From positions 558,001 to 622,000 of the forward strand of contig NZ_WTYT01000001.1 in the NCBI RefSeq assembly GCF_009827595.1: a stretch of 64,000 bases of DNA, given 5' to 3'. The DNA is from Altericroceibacterium endophyticum (GTDB taxonomy: Bacteria; Pseudomonadota; Alphaproteobacteria; Sphingomonadales; Sphingomonadaceae). Positions 47,390-56,416 of the stretch are shown one piece after another; within the stretch, counting starts at the first letter, position 1, and each line of letters starts with the position of its first letter. Made by a program: the position numbers and the translations under genes. The notes beneath the pieces were generated by a model. It saw only the letters and a program-made list of their open reading frames with translations. It did no database searches and was not told the origin of the DNA.

Positions 47390-48517
47390 TCAGACCCGCA
47401 TCGGCATCAGGACATAGAGCGCGGGGCTCTTGTCATTTTTGCGGATCAATGTCGGCGCCCCCGCATCGGCCAGATGCAATTCGACAGAATCTCCATCAAT
47501 CTGGCCCAATATATCCTTGAGATAATTGGCGTTAAATCCAATCTCAAAGCCATCGGAGGAATAGGATGCCGGGACTTCTTCGGCCGCCGCGCCATTGTCA
47601 GGCGATGTCACCGAAAGCGTAACCTTGTCGGTATCGAGCCCCATTTTAACAGCGCGGGTCTTCTCAGTGGCGATGGTCGCCACGCGGTCCACACCTTCAT
47701 AGAAGCTGCGCGGATCGATTTTGAGAAGCTTGTCATTGCCGGTCGGAATAACCCGCGAATAATCGGGGAATGTCCCGTCGATCAATTTGCTGGTCAGCGT
47801 CACGCCGCCTTCACCACCCATGGAGAAGCGGATCTTGCTCGCCGAAAGATCGACCTGCACATTTCCATCCAGCGCTTCTTCAAGCAGCTTGCGCAATTCG
47901 CCAATGGCTTTGCGCGGAACGATGACGTCGGGCATGCCCTCGGCCCCTTCCGGGCGCGGCACGGTGAACCGGGCCAGACGATGGCCGTCGGTCGCCGCCG
48001 CTTTCAACACCGGTTCGTCATCTTCTGCGACATGCAGGAAAATGCCGTTGAGGTAATAGCGTGTTTCCTCGGTAGAAATCGCAAAACGGGTCCGGTCGAT
48101 CATTTCCGCCAGCAATTTCGCAGGAATAGCGAAGCTGGTCGGCAAATCGCCTTCCACGATTACCGGGAAATCATCCCGCGGCAGTGTAGGCAGGGAGAAG
48201 CGGCTACGCCCCGCCTTTACGGTCATGCGGTTATCGGCTGCTTCCAGACTGACCTGGCTGCCATCGGGCAGTTTGCGGGCAATGTCGAACAGCAGATGCG
48301 CGGAAACCGTGATTGCGCCGGATGTTTCCACCGCAACCGCAGAGAGGCTTTCCACCACCTGAAGATCGAGATCCGTCGCCATGATCTTCAGCGTGCCTGA
48401 GGCATCCGCTTCGATCAGGACATTGGACAAGATAGGAATCGTGTTGCGCCGTTCCACCACGGACTGGACATGGGACAGACAGCGAAGCAGCGTCGCGCGT
48501 TCGATCGTGGCCTTCAT
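47390..48517 (-). CDS. dnaN: DNA polymerase III beta sliding clamp
   Basis: A 375-residue ring subunit of the replisome. MKATIERATLLRCLSHVQSVVERRNTIPIL begins the chain, three similar domains follow, and the C-terminus ends PALYVLMPMRV, the usual end. ATG 48517 has AAAGGA 3-4 bases upstream; the frame runs further up to 48619 through a basic text and is not used. It stands alone: no dnaA, recF or gyrB is near. Confidence 0.95.
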   Translation of the reverse strand: MKATIERATLLRCLSHVQSVVERRNTIPILSNVLIEADASGTLKIMATDLDLQVVESLSAVAVETSGAITVSAHLLFDIARKLPDGSQVSLEAADNRMTVKAGRSRFSLPTLPRDDFPVIVEGDLPTSFAIPAKLLAEMIDRTRFAISTEETRYYLNGIFLHVAEDDEPVLKAAATDGHRLARFTVPRPEGAEGMPDVIVPRKAIGELRKLLEEALDGNVQVDLSASKIRFSMGGEGGVTLTSKLIDGTFPDYSRVIPTGNDKLLKIDPRSFYEGVDRVATIATEKTRAVKMGLDTDKVTLSVTSPDNGAAAEEVPASYSSDGFEIGFNANYLKDILGQIDGDSVELHLADAGAPTLIRKNDKSPALYVLMPMRV

Positions 48518-48656
48518 GGTTCCTTTCGATCCCCTTCTGCGCCGGCGACGGAATCGCCTGTTGCGCGTATTGCATGGCCTGCAATCCTTAGCGCTGATGC
48601 GCCATGTCACAAGCGCCAATCCCCGGCAAAGTAGATTGCTTGGGGATAAATCTAAG

Positions 48657-48693
48657 GAAAACCGGCCCTTTTTTTACTATTCAGGGCCGATTT
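48657..48693 (-). terminator. Hairpin downstream of fabG
   Basis: Minus strand: 9-bp stem AATCGGCCC / GGGCCGGTT with one wobble and a 15-base loop containing seven A, followed by TTCC. It is a probable terminator of the fabD-fabG operon. Confidence 0.6.
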
Positions 48694-48705
48694 CCCCATT
48701 CCAAC

Positions 48706-49458
48706 TTATGAGAACATTGCCATTCCGCCATTCACATGCAGCGTCTGACCGGTAATATAACCAGCCTCTTTCGACGCCAGATAGGCAACAGCGGCGCCAA
48801 TCTCATCGCCCTCACCCATGCGGCCCATCGGAATCCGGGCATTGAGCGCGTCTTTCTGAGCGTCGGGCAAAACCTCGGTCATGGCTGTACGGATGAACCC
48901 AGGGGCCACGCAATTCACGGTAATGCCCCGCGCGGCCAGTTCCTGCGCCATGCTCTTCGACATGCCGACCAGCCCGGCCTTCGCCGCAGCGTAATTGGCC
49001 TGCCCCGGATTGCCGGTCGCGCCCACCACACTGGTGATGTTGATCATCCGGCCAAAACGCGCCTTCATCATCGGGCGGGTTGCCCCGCGCATCAGGCGAA
49101 AAGCCGCCTCGAGATTGATTTTCAGAACCTGTTCGAATTCCTCATCCTTCATCCGCATAGACAAATTGTCCCGCGTGATGCCGGCATTGTTTACCAGAAT
49201 ATCGAGCTTGCCGAGCGTATCCACGGCAGCCGGGACCAGCTCTTCAACCTGCGTGGTGTCGGACAAATTGCAGGTCACCTCCACATGATCATGCGGAAAT
49301 TCGTCATTGAGCTCGGCGCGAAATGCACGCAACTTGTCACTATTCGAACCAGAAAGCGCGATCCGCGCGCCCTGTTTCGCAAGCGAACGCGCGATAGAGG
49401 AGCCGATCCCCCCGGAGGCGCCGGTTACCAGCGCCGTCATGCCTGTCAGATCGAACAC
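48706..49458 (-). CDS. fabG: 3-oxoacyl-ACP reductase
   Basis: Reduces 3-oxoacyl-ACP in fatty-acid elongation. A 250-residue SDR: VTGASGGIGSS, NNAGITRDNLSMRM, catalytic Ser 143, Tyr 156 and Lys 160 (NYAAAK), and GQTLHVNGGMAMFS at the end, which is FabG-like. Start GTG 49458 (MFDLTGMTALVTG) is preferred to TTG 49464 because AAGGAG from the end of fabD then lies at the right distance. The gap to fabD is 2 bases. Confidence 0.94.
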   Translation of the reverse strand: MFDLTGMTALVTGASGGIGSSIARSLAKQGARIALSGSNSDKLRAFRAELNDEFPHDHVEVTCNLSDTTQVEELVPAAVDTLGKLDILVNNAGITRDNLSMRMKDEEFEQVLKINLEAAFRLMRGATRPMMKARFGRMINITSVVGATGNPGQANYAAAKAGLVGMSKSMAQELAARGITVNCVAPGFIRTAMTEVLPDAQKDALNARIPMGRMGEGDEIGAAVAYLASKEAGYITGQTLHVNGGMAMFS

Positions 49459-49460
49459 CC

Positions 49461-50396
49461 TCAAATCTCCTTTATCAAATTTTCGATGTCTTCCATCGTG
49501 ATGACACTTTGCACGCTGACGTCTTTCACCGTGCGGCCGATCATCGGTCCGACAACCTTACCGCCAACTTCAACGAATTGGGTGATTTCAGCCTCAGCCA
49601 TCGCGATCACGCTTTCGCGCCAGCGAACCCGGCCGCAAATTTGCTGAACCAGCAATTCGCGTTCCTGCGCCGCATCGCTGGTCAGTGCAGCCGTCACATT
49701 GGAATAGACCGGCAAATGCATCGCCTGCGGCGGGGTCTTTTCGAGTGCTTCAGCCATCGCATCGGCGGCGGGTTGCATCAGCGAGCAATGAAAAGGGGCC
49801 GAAACCGGCAGCAAGACACCGCGCTTGATGCCATGATCCTTGACCATGGCCACCGCGCGTTCGATTGCTTCACGATGGCCGGAAAGCACGACCTGCCCCG
49901 GGTCATTATCATTGGCGACTTCGCAGACCTGACCTTCGGCCGCCGCTTCGGCGAGCGCCGTAGCCTTGGCTATGTCAGCGCCCAGCAAAGCGCACATCGC
50001 GCCTTCGCCAACAGGCACTGCAGCCTGCATCGCCTGCCCGCGCAGCTTCAGCAGCCGCGCCGTATCGCCCAGTGAAAACGCACCAACCGCGCACAAAGCG
50101 GTATATTCGCCCAGCGAATGGCCTGCGACACATTCCCCCTTGTCGGCGATCGAAATACCAGCTTCTTTTTCCAGCACGCGCAAAGTGGCGATGGCATTCG
50201 CCATGATTGCCGGCTGTGCATTTTCGGTCAGAGTGAGGTCACTCTCCGGCCCTTCACGCATCAGGCGCGAGAGGTTCTGCGACAGAGCCTCATCCACTTC
50301 TTCAAACACTTCGCGCGCAGCGGGACTGGCCGCAGCCAGATCAGCACCCATGCCAACTTTCTGGCTACCCTGCCCCGGGAATACAAATGCTCGCAT
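49461..50396 (-). CDS. fabD: Malonyl CoA-ACP transacylase
   Basis: Loads malonyl groups on ACP. The 311-residue chain has FVFPGQGSQKVGMG, the catalytic Ser 94 in AGHSLGEY, the Arg-bearing region after it and the His in SAPFHCSLM. ATG 50396 follows a perfect AGGAGG; the frame could also open at TTG 50399. fabG follows. The LD-carboxypeptidase gene is 26 bases upstream on the same strand. Confidence 0.95.
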   Translation of the reverse strand: MRAFVFPGQGSQKVGMGADLAAASPAAREVFEEVDEALSQNLSRLMREGPESDLTLTENAQPAIMANAIATLRVLEKEAGISIADKGECVAGHSLGEYTALCAVGAFSLGDTARLLKLRGQAMQAAVPVGEGAMCALLGADIAKATALAEAAAEGQVCEVANDNDPGQVVLSGHREAIERAVAMVKDHGIKRGVLLPVSAPFHCSLMQPAADAMAEALEKTPPQAMHLPVYSNVTAALTSDAAQERELLVQQICGRVRWRESVIAMAEAEITQFVEVGGKVVGPMIGRTVKDVSVQSVITMEDIENLIKEI

Positions 50397-50422
50397 CAAA
50401 TCCTCCTAGAATGCCGCGCCCG

Positions 50423-51250
50423 TTATGGGCGGCTGGCCCCTTGCGCAAGGCCAAAGGGCACGATTTTATTGTCAGCATCATGGCCAATATCGGCCCTGCC
50501 AAGATAGGGAAGGTCATTTCGCTCGCACCAATATTGCGCGATTTCCTCAGCTGTCTGGCCAAAATCGCGATCATTTTCCGGGACCGCGCTAATCCTGCCC
50601 AGACGAATTCCCGCACAATCACGCAAATTCTGAGTGACGTGGAAAAACAGGCGGTCAACGGCATAAAGATGCTCTGATACTTCCTCCAGCATGACCACAT
50701 GACCTGCCAGATCCGGCATGAGATCCGTGCCCGAAAGCATAGCAAGCGTGATCAGGTTGAAGGCGGCTGCAGGCTGACCATCCAATGAAGGCTCCAGACC
50801 CGACATATCGCCCGACAGAAAAGCCAGTGCACGGCGAATGGCACCCTCGCCCCGCTCACGGCTGCCATCCACCACCATCGGCCCATGCACCGGTCGTCCG
50901 ACCCCTGCACGATAAAGCGCCGCCAACAGATAACCGCTGTCGGAATAGCCCAGAAAAACCTTCTTTTTCGCTGCATCACCAAGCCGGGAAATCGCCTGCT
51001 CAGCAATTCGATTGCCGCCATATCCGCCGCGCGCGAACCATAGGGCATCCATAGCCGGATCATTCGCGCATTCGACAAAGGCTTCCAGACGGGCGGAATC
51101 CGAGCCGGCAAAATGACCATCGCTCAAAAAACACTGCTCGTGGAAATGCAGCGTAACATCCGGAAATTCGGCAGCCGCCAGCGCAGCGGTCTCTCGCGCT
51201 CTTTCACGGGTCAGAGATGTCGCCGGGGCGCAAATCGCGATGCTTGTCAT
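50423..51250 (-). CDS. LD-carboxypeptidase (peptidase S66)
   Basis: A 275-residue serine carboxypeptidase of the LdcA/MccF family, which removes the terminal D-alanine from cytoplasmic muropeptides. Seen are IAICAPATSL, LWFARGGYGGNRI, the nucleophile Ser 103 in LGYSDSGYLLAAL, HGPMVVD and the acidic LEEVSEHLYAVDR that supplies the glutamate and histidine side. GGTGG lies before the ATG. The divergent gene is an Mpl-like ligase, which would use the tripeptide made here. Confidence 0.88.
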   Translation of the reverse strand: MTSIAICAPATSLTRERARETAALAAAEFPDVTLHFHEQCFLSDGHFAGSDSARLEAFVECANDPAMDALWFARGGYGGNRIAEQAISRLGDAAKKKVFLGYSDSGYLLAALYRAGVGRPVHGPMVVDGSRERGEGAIRRALAFLSGDMSGLEPSLDGQPAAAFNLITLAMLSGTDLMPDLAGHVVMLEEVSEHLYAVDRLFFHVTQNLRDCAGIRLGRISAVPENDRDFGQTAEEIAQYWCERNDLPYLGRADIGHDADNKIVPFGLAQGASRP

Positions 51251-51362
51251 CCACCCTGCCTAGCTTGCTCTGCCGGCCCCGTCACCCGTTTGACACCGGT
51301 TATCCAGCAAATGCAGCGACACCCAATTGATCGCGTGGCAGCTTGCCTCTAATCAAATCCAT

Positions 51363-52787
51363 ATGACAGACGTTCTTCCGACCGATTTGACGGCGCACCC
51401 ATGGTTCTTTTGCGGCATTGGGGGGTCGGGCATGCTTCCGCTCGCCACCATTTTACGCGCAAAAGGCGCGCAGGTGGCGGGGTCTGACCGCAGTTTCGAT
51501 CAGGGTAGATCTCCGGAAAAGTTTGCCTCGCTTGAGAAGCGAGGTTTCACGCTGTTCCCACAGGATGGCAGTGGCATAACAAGCGGTGACCAGACATTGG
51601 TGGCATCCGCCGCTGTCGAAGACACGGTGCCCGAAGTGGTCCGTGCGCAAGAGCTTGGATGCGCGCGCCTGACCCGGGCAGAACTGCTGTCACGCCTGTT
51701 CAACTCCGCGCCGATATCGATCGGGATAGCGGGCACTTCCGGCAAGAGTACCGTCACCGGAATGCTGGGCTGGATTCTGGATCGCACCGGCAATGACCCC
51801 ACGATCATGAACGGCGCGGTGATGAAGAACTACGTTTCTGACGCCGCTCCCTTCGCCAGTGCGCGGGTTGGATCGGGTGATGTATTTGTCAGCGAAGTCG
51901 ATGAAAGCGATGGGTCTATTGCACTCTATCGCCCGACTGTTTCCGTGTTGCTCAATGTCAGCCTCGATCACAAAAGTATCGAGCAATTGCGCGTGCTGTT
52001 TCGCAATTTCCTTCAGGCAGGCCAGTTTGCCGCCGTTAATCTGGATAATGATGAAAGCCAATGGTTGGCGGAGGGACGCCCCGATGCCATCACTTTTGCC
52101 ATTGATGACCCCTCCGCACGAATCGGGGTTGAGCCGGGCTCCATTTCCCAGACACCAACCGCCATTGCCGCGCTGATCGTCGATCGTGAGAGTGACACGG
52201 GATACGGCCTGCATCTCAACATGCCCGGCCGTCATAACCTCGCCAATGCCCTCGCGGCGATTGCCGGAGCCGTTGCAGCCGGTGTCAGTGTGGAAGACGC
52301 AATTGATGCGCTCGGCTCTTTTACGGGCCTTGCGCGCAGATTCGATATTGTCGGCACGTCGCCGTCGGGAATTACGGTGATCGACGACTTTGGTCACAAT
52401 CCTGAGAAGTGCGCCGCGACTTTACGAACCTTGAAACAGCATGATGGGCGCATTCTGGCGTTTTTCCAGCCCCACGGATATGGACCGCTGCGCCAGATGG
52501 GCAATGAACTGGCCGAGACGTTTGCCAAATTGCTCGGTCCGGATGACCGGACGATCCTATGCGATCCGGTATATTTTGGTGGTACGGTTGATCGCAGCGA
52601 AGGGAGCGAGCGTATTGTCCAGCGTATTCGCGATAGTGGCGGTACGGCGGATTATATTGCCTCCCGGAAAGAATGCGGTGAAAGGTTGGCCGAAATGGCC
52701 CTCCCCGGTGACCGGATCGTCATAATGGGTGCGCGCGACGATACTTTGTCGCATTTCGCCGCCGATCTTCTGCAGAAAATTAGCTAA
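51363..52787 (+). CDS. Mur ligase of the MurC/Mpl type, probably muropeptide ligase
   Basis: A 474-residue Mur ligase: N-terminal Rossmann GIGGSGMLPLA (residues 18-28), P-loop AGTSGKST (123-130), EVDESDGS, NVSLDHKS and C-terminal DDFGHNPEK with FQPHGYGPLRQM. It is stand-alone, beside an LD-carboxypeptidase, so it is more likely Mpl (joining L-Ala-D-Glu-Dap tripeptide to UDP-MurNAc) than biosynthetic MurC, which would normally be in the dcw cluster. ATG 51363 lacks a strong ribosome site; ATG 51327 would add 12 residues. The Mpl call is inference. Confidence 0.82.
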   Translation: MTDVLPTDLTAHPWFFCGIGGSGMLPLATILRAKGAQVAGSDRSFDQGRSPEKFASLEKRGFTLFPQDGSGITSGDQTLVASAAVEDTVPEVVRAQELGCARLTRAELLSRLFNSAPISIGIAGTSGKSTVTGMLGWILDRTGNDPTIMNGAVMKNYVSDAAPFASARVGSGDVFVSEVDESDGSIALYRPTVSVLLNVSLDHKSIEQLRVLFRNFLQAGQFAAVNLDNDESQWLAEGRPDAITFAIDDPSARIGVEPGSISQTPTAIAALIVDRESDTGYGLHLNMPGRHNLANALAAIAGAVAAGVSVEDAIDALGSFTGLARRFDIVGTSPSGITVIDDFGHNPEKCAATLRTLKQHDGRILAFFQPHGYGPLRQMGNELAETFAKLLGPDDRTILCDPVYFGGTVDRSEGSERIVQRIRDSGGTADYIASRKECGERLAEMALPGDRIVIMGARDDTLSHFAADLLQKIS

Positions 52788-52956
52788 GCTGATTCTATAA
52801 CCGCTCGCGGTGATTCAGACATGGATTGGAGACGGAAGACAGGCCGATGCTGGTTTGCGATACGCCGTGTCCGCTGCGATTTCCTCTGCATGCATTCGCA
52901 GTTATGGAACCCCAACCACAACGGTTCGCACAACAAAAATGTAACTGGAAACAGAA

Positions 52957-53457
52957 ATGACCCTTTCCGCCCGCTATCTCGCCGCCGCCGCCGCGCCGCT
53001 TTGCGTATTTCTCAGCGCAACCCCTGCCCTGGCGCAGGTTTCCGTGGATGCCAATGTGGCCAAGGAAGACGGTGATTGGGGCGGTGAATTCGGCGCCAAT
53101 TATGCGATCTATCAGTCGGGTGGGTTTTCACTCACCCCCGGCGCCGGCCTGTTCGTGCATGACGATGATGATCCGCGCTATTTCGAAGACAATGATGGCG
53201 GCAGCAGCGGTTGCCGCGATGGTCGGACGGGCAATTTCGTTGATGATGACAATTGCGACAGCACGTCGGTCAGCGCCTTTGGCCGGGTCGAGGCCAGCTA
53301 TTCCATTCCGATGTCACTCACTCTCGGCCTCGGCGCCCGGATCGACGATGATGTGCGCCCTTACGCAACCGTGTCCTATCCCCTTCTGCCCGTGATGAAT
53401 CTGAAGGGGAATATCGGTGACGGCTATATTGCTGCCGGTTTACAGGCAAAATTCTGA
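52957..53457 (+). CDS. Secreted/outer-membrane beta-rich protein, unknown
   Basis: A 166-residue protein with a signal peptide cut after ALAQ. The mature part alternates short strands (VSVDANVAKEDGDWGGEFGANYAIY, and VRPYATVSYPLL to AAGLQAKF), with a Asp-rich loop (HDDDDPRYFEDNDGG) and two Cys in the middle, and ends in a terminal Phe, as outer-membrane barrels do. It may be a small 8-strand porin-like protein. GGAAAC lies before the ATG. Not recognised. It is 179 bases upstream of the ribosomal operon. Confidence 0.7.
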   Translation: MTLSARYLAAAAAPLCVFLSATPALAQVSVDANVAKEDGDWGGEFGANYAIYQSGGFSLTPGAGLFVHDDDDPRYFEDNDGGSSGCRDGRTGNFVDDDNCDSTSVSAFGRVEASYSIPMSLTLGLGARIDDDVRPYATVSYPLLPVMNLKGNIGDGYIAAGLQAKF

Positions 53458-53548
53458 AACCGGAGATGCTGAAAGACAGTCGGCGCTTGCATTTACCCGG
53501 CAGGGGTTTATGAGCGCCGCTTTCCAGCCTGCAGGATTTGTAAACGAA

Positions 53549-53576
53549 TCCGGCTGGAATTTTGAAGAAAGCCGGA
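53549..53576 (+). promoter_or_regulatory. Stem-loop in the rpsF leader
   Basis: TCCGGCT (53549-53555) can pair with AGCCGGA (53570-53576), with a 14-base loop, 61 bases before the rpsF start. Leaders of this operon in other bacteria bind the S6:S18 pair, and CCG is part of that motif, so autoregulation is possible. Not proven here. Confidence 0.3.
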
Positions 53577-53636
53577 GGGGCCTCTCGCGATCCGCGCGAA
53601 GGTCAGCGATCGGTAGATAGTGAAAGGACATGGAGC

Positions 53637-53993
53637 ATGGCTCTTTATGAGCATGTTTTCCTGGCGCGCCAAGATCTGAGCCAAAGTCAGGTCGACGCCC
53701 TTGCGGCAGCCGCTACGGAAATCGTCGAAAAGAACGACGGTAAAGTTACCAAGACCGAAACCTGGGGCCTCAAGAACCTCGCCTACAAGATTGACCGCAA
53801 TCGCAAGGCGCATTTCGTGATGCTCAACATCGAAGGCCCCGGTTCGCTGGTTGCCGAGCTCGAGCGTCAGAACCGTCTCAATGAAGACGTGATCCGCTGG
53901 CTCACCATCGCCGTTGAAGAACAAGAAAGCGGCCCCTCGGTCATGATGCGCAAAAACGATCGTGATCGTAAGCGCCGTGGAGGAGACAGCTAA
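53637..53993 (+). CDS. rpsF: 30S ribosomal protein S6
   Basis: A 118-residue S6: [40 protein letters not shown] and [16 protein letters not shown]. The C-terminal tail is basic ([15 protein letters not shown]) and carries no terminal glutamates, unlike E. coli S6, which ends in Glu-Glu and is polyglutamated by RimK. ATG 53637 is used; GGAGC lies close before it and AAAGGA further up. A frame open from 53562 is not used. First gene of rpsF-rpsR-rplI. Confidence 0.96.
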   Translation: MALYEHVFLARQDLSQSQVDALAAAATEIVEKNDGKVTKTETWGLKNLAYKIDRNRKAHFVMLNIEGPGSLVAELERQNRLNEDVIRWLTIAVEEQESGPSVMMRKNDRDRKRRGGDS

Positions 53994-54217
53994 TGGCACG
54001 TCCGTTTTTCCGTCGTCGCAAGACCTGCCCGTTCTCTGCAAAGAACGCACCGGTCATTGATTACAAAGACGTTCGCCTGCTGCAGGGCTTCATGTCCGAA
54101 CGCGGCAAGATCGTCCCGAGCCGTATCACGGCCGTTTCAGCCAAGAAGCAGCGTGAGCTCTCCAAGGCCATCAAGCGCGCACGTCACCTGGGCCTTCTGC
54201 CCTATGTCGTGAAGTAA
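53993..54217 (+). CDS. rpsR: 30S ribosomal protein S18
   Basis: A 74-residue S18: [45 protein letters not shown] and [17 protein letters not shown]. It overlaps the rpsF stop by one base (TAATG). A single cysteine is present near the N-terminus. Confidence 0.97.
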   Translation: MARPFFRRRKTCPFSAKNAPVIDYKDVRLLQGFMSERGKIVPSRITAVSAKKQRELSKAIKRARHLGLLPYVVK

Positions 54218-54228
54218 GGAGAAGACAC

Positions 54229-54843
54229 ATGAATATCATTCTCCTCGAACGTATCGAAAAGCTCGGCTCGATCGGTGATGTTGTCACCGTGCGTGACGGC
54301 TACGCCCGCAATTTCCTTCTTCCCAACAAGAAGGCCCTGCGCGCGAACGAAAACAACAAGAAGGTTTTCGAAGCCAATCGCGAACGCCTGGAACAGGAAA
54401 ATGCCGAGAAGCGCACCGCTGCTGAAGAGCAGGGCAAGAGCATCGAAGGCGCAGAAATCATCCTGATCCGTGCATCGTCCAATGCCGGCCAGCTTTATGG
54501 TTCTGTCAGTGTCCGCGACATCGCCGACAAGCTGGTTGAACAGGGCCATGACGTGAACAAGTCGCAGATCGTGCTCGAACGCCCGATCAAGACCATCGGC
54601 ATGACCGATGTTCGCGTTGCTCTTCACCCTGAAGTTCACGTGACGGTAAAAGCCAATGTCGCGCGTTCGGACGACGAAGCAGAGCTTCAGAGCCAGGGCG
54701 TCGACGTGATGCAACAGATGTTCGAAGACGATCAGGCACAGATCGAAGGCTTCACCGAAGAAAAAGACCCCAATGCAGAACCCGGCGAACTGCCCGAGGA
54801 AATGCTTGAGGAAAGCGCTGAAGAAGAAAACGCCGAAGGCTGA
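54229..54843 (+). CDS. rplI: 50S ribosomal protein L9
   Basis: A 204-residue L9: [33 protein letters not shown] and a long central helix, then the C-terminal domain. At 204 residues it is about 55 longer than E. coli L9 because of an acidic, Glu-rich C-terminal tail ([10 protein letters not shown] through [17 protein letters not shown]). A strong terminator follows. Confidence 0.96.
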   Translation: MNIILLERIEKLGSIGDVVTVRDGYARNFLLPNKKALRANENNKKVFEANRERLEQENAEKRTAAEEQGKSIEGAEIILIRASSNAGQLYGSVSVRDIADKLVEQGHDVNKSQIVLERPIKTIGMTDVRVALHPEVHVTVKANVARSDDEAELQSQGVDVMQQMFEDDQAQIEGFTEEKDPNAEPGELPEEMLEESAEEENAEG

Positions 54844-54862
54844 TCTTTTCCAGTTTCTTTTG

Positions 54863-54899
54863 AAAAAGCGCGGATGGCGAGAGCTATCCGCGCTTTTTT
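54863..54899 (+). terminator. Terminator of the rpsF-rpsR-rplI operon
   Basis: AAAAAGCGCGGAT pairs with ATCCGCGCTTTTTT (stem about 13 bp, loop of about ten bases), with a run of six T. It is strong. Confidence 0.9.
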
Positions 54900-54958
54900 C
54901 ATATGGGCGGCCTGCATGATGCCTTTGAAATGCAAGAATTTTGGCGCTACTTATCGGC

Positions 54959-56413
54959 ATGACCGAAACAAGCCAAAATGTGATTGCCCGGATTCGCGCG
55001 ATCTATGACACTGCCGTGGACCAATTGCGCGGCGATATTCTCGACTATGTGAACAATGGCACCATCCCGCCCGCAGAGCGGCGCAATGATGGCAGCTATT
55101 GCTATCCCGAACTGGTGCTGCAGCACCGCTCCACCGGGCCAGTATCCACTCGCTCCCGCGCCTATGGCCGGTTGAATATTGACGGGTCGTATTCCACCAC
55201 CGTCACGCGTCCGGAATTGTTCAGTGATTATCTGAGCGAACAGCTCGATTTGCTGCAGGAAGATTACACCGTCGAGATTGACGTGCGCCCGTCGCGTCAG
55301 GAGATCCCGTTTCCTTATGTGCTGGACGGGGCGCATGGCGCCTCCATGAATACGGTGCGCCCGCAGGAACTGGCCCGATACTTCCCCACAACTGACCTTG
55401 CTTTGATCGGTGACAGCATCGCCGATGGGATCGATCTGGAAGACCCCGCAAATATGGGGCAAGGTCCAATGCCGCTATCCTTGTTCGATGGATTGCGCAC
55501 CGATTTCTCGCTCGCACGGCTGGCGCATTATACCGGCACCAGACCCGAAGACTTTCAGCGCTATGTCCTGTTCACCAATTACCACCGTTATGTGGACGAA
55601 TTTGTCGACTGGGCAGCGGAACAGCTCGGCTCCGATGGTTATACCGCGCTGGCGGGTGCAGGCGGCCTCAATATTACCAGCGCCACGAAAAATGCCCGGT
55701 CACAATTGTCCGACACGGCATGGCGGCGGCACCAGATGCCAGCCTATCATCTGATTGGCGAAAATCGCTCCGGCATAACGTTGGTCAATATCGGTGTCGG
55801 CCCCAGCAACGCAAAAACCATCACCGATCACCTCGCCGTTTTGCGGCCGGAGGCCTGGTTGATGATCGGCCATTGCGGAGGATTGCGGCCGAGCCAACGG
55901 ATCGGCGACTTCGTGCTGGCCCATGCATATCTGCGTGATGACCACATATTGGATGATGTGCTGCCGCCTGAAATCCCCCTGCCCGCCATTGCCGAAGTAC
56001 AGCGCGCACTGGCGCTGGCGGCAGAGCAGGTCAGCGGCACCCATGGACCAGATCTCAAACAGCGCATGCGGACCGGCACCGTGGTGACGACCGATGACCG
56101 GAATTGGGAATTGCGCTATTCGCAAACCGCGCAGCGCCTGTCCCAAAGCCGTGCCGTGGGAATCGAAATGGAAAGCGCAACGATCGCGGCGCAGGGATAT
56201 CGCTTCCGCGTGCCCTATGGCACGCTGCTGTGCGTTTCGGACAAGCCGCTGCATGGTGAAATCAAGCTGCCCGGCCAGGCCAACCGTTTTTATGAAGAAG
56301 CGATTGCGGCCCATCTCCAGATCGGAATACGCAGCTGTGAATTGCTTCGCGCAGAAGGCCCGAGCCTTCACAGCCGCAAATTGCGCGCCTTTAACGAACC
56401 GCCGTTCAGATAA
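54959..56413 (+). CDS. amn: AMP nucleosidase
   Basis: Splits AMP to adenine and ribose 5-phosphate. A 484-residue protein whose C-terminal half is a nucleoside-phosphorylase-like domain (ITLVNIGVGPSNAKTITDHLAVLRP, MIGHCGGLRPSQRIGDFVL, VGIEMESATIAAQG, LCVSDKPLHGEIK) with an N-terminal AMP nucleosidase domain. ATG 54959 is chosen, with no clear ribosome site; a TTG 18 bases upstream is alternative. It converges on rimK with a 3-base gap. Confidence 0.93.
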   Translation: MTETSQNVIARIRAIYDTAVDQLRGDILDYVNNGTIPPAERRNDGSYCYPELVLQHRSTGPVSTRSRAYGRLNIDGSYSTTVTRPELFSDYLSEQLDLLQEDYTVEIDVRPSRQEIPFPYVLDGAHGASMNTVRPQELARYFPTTDLALIGDSIADGIDLEDPANMGQGPMPLSLFDGLRTDFSLARLAHYTGTRPEDFQRYVLFTNYHRYVDEFVDWAAEQLGSDGYTALAGAGGLNITSATKNARSQLSDTAWRRHQMPAYHLIGENRSGITLVNIGVGPSNAKTITDHLAVLRPEAWLMIGHCGGLRPSQRIGDFVLAHAYLRDDHILDDVLPPEIPLPAIAEVQRALALAAEQVSGTHGPDLKQRMRTGTVVTTDDRNWELRYSQTAQRLSQSRAVGIEMESATIAAQGYRFRVPYGTLLCVSDKPLHGEIKLPGQANRFYEEAIAAHLQIGIRSCELLRAEGPSLHSRKLRAFNEPPFR

Positions 56414-56416
56414 GTA

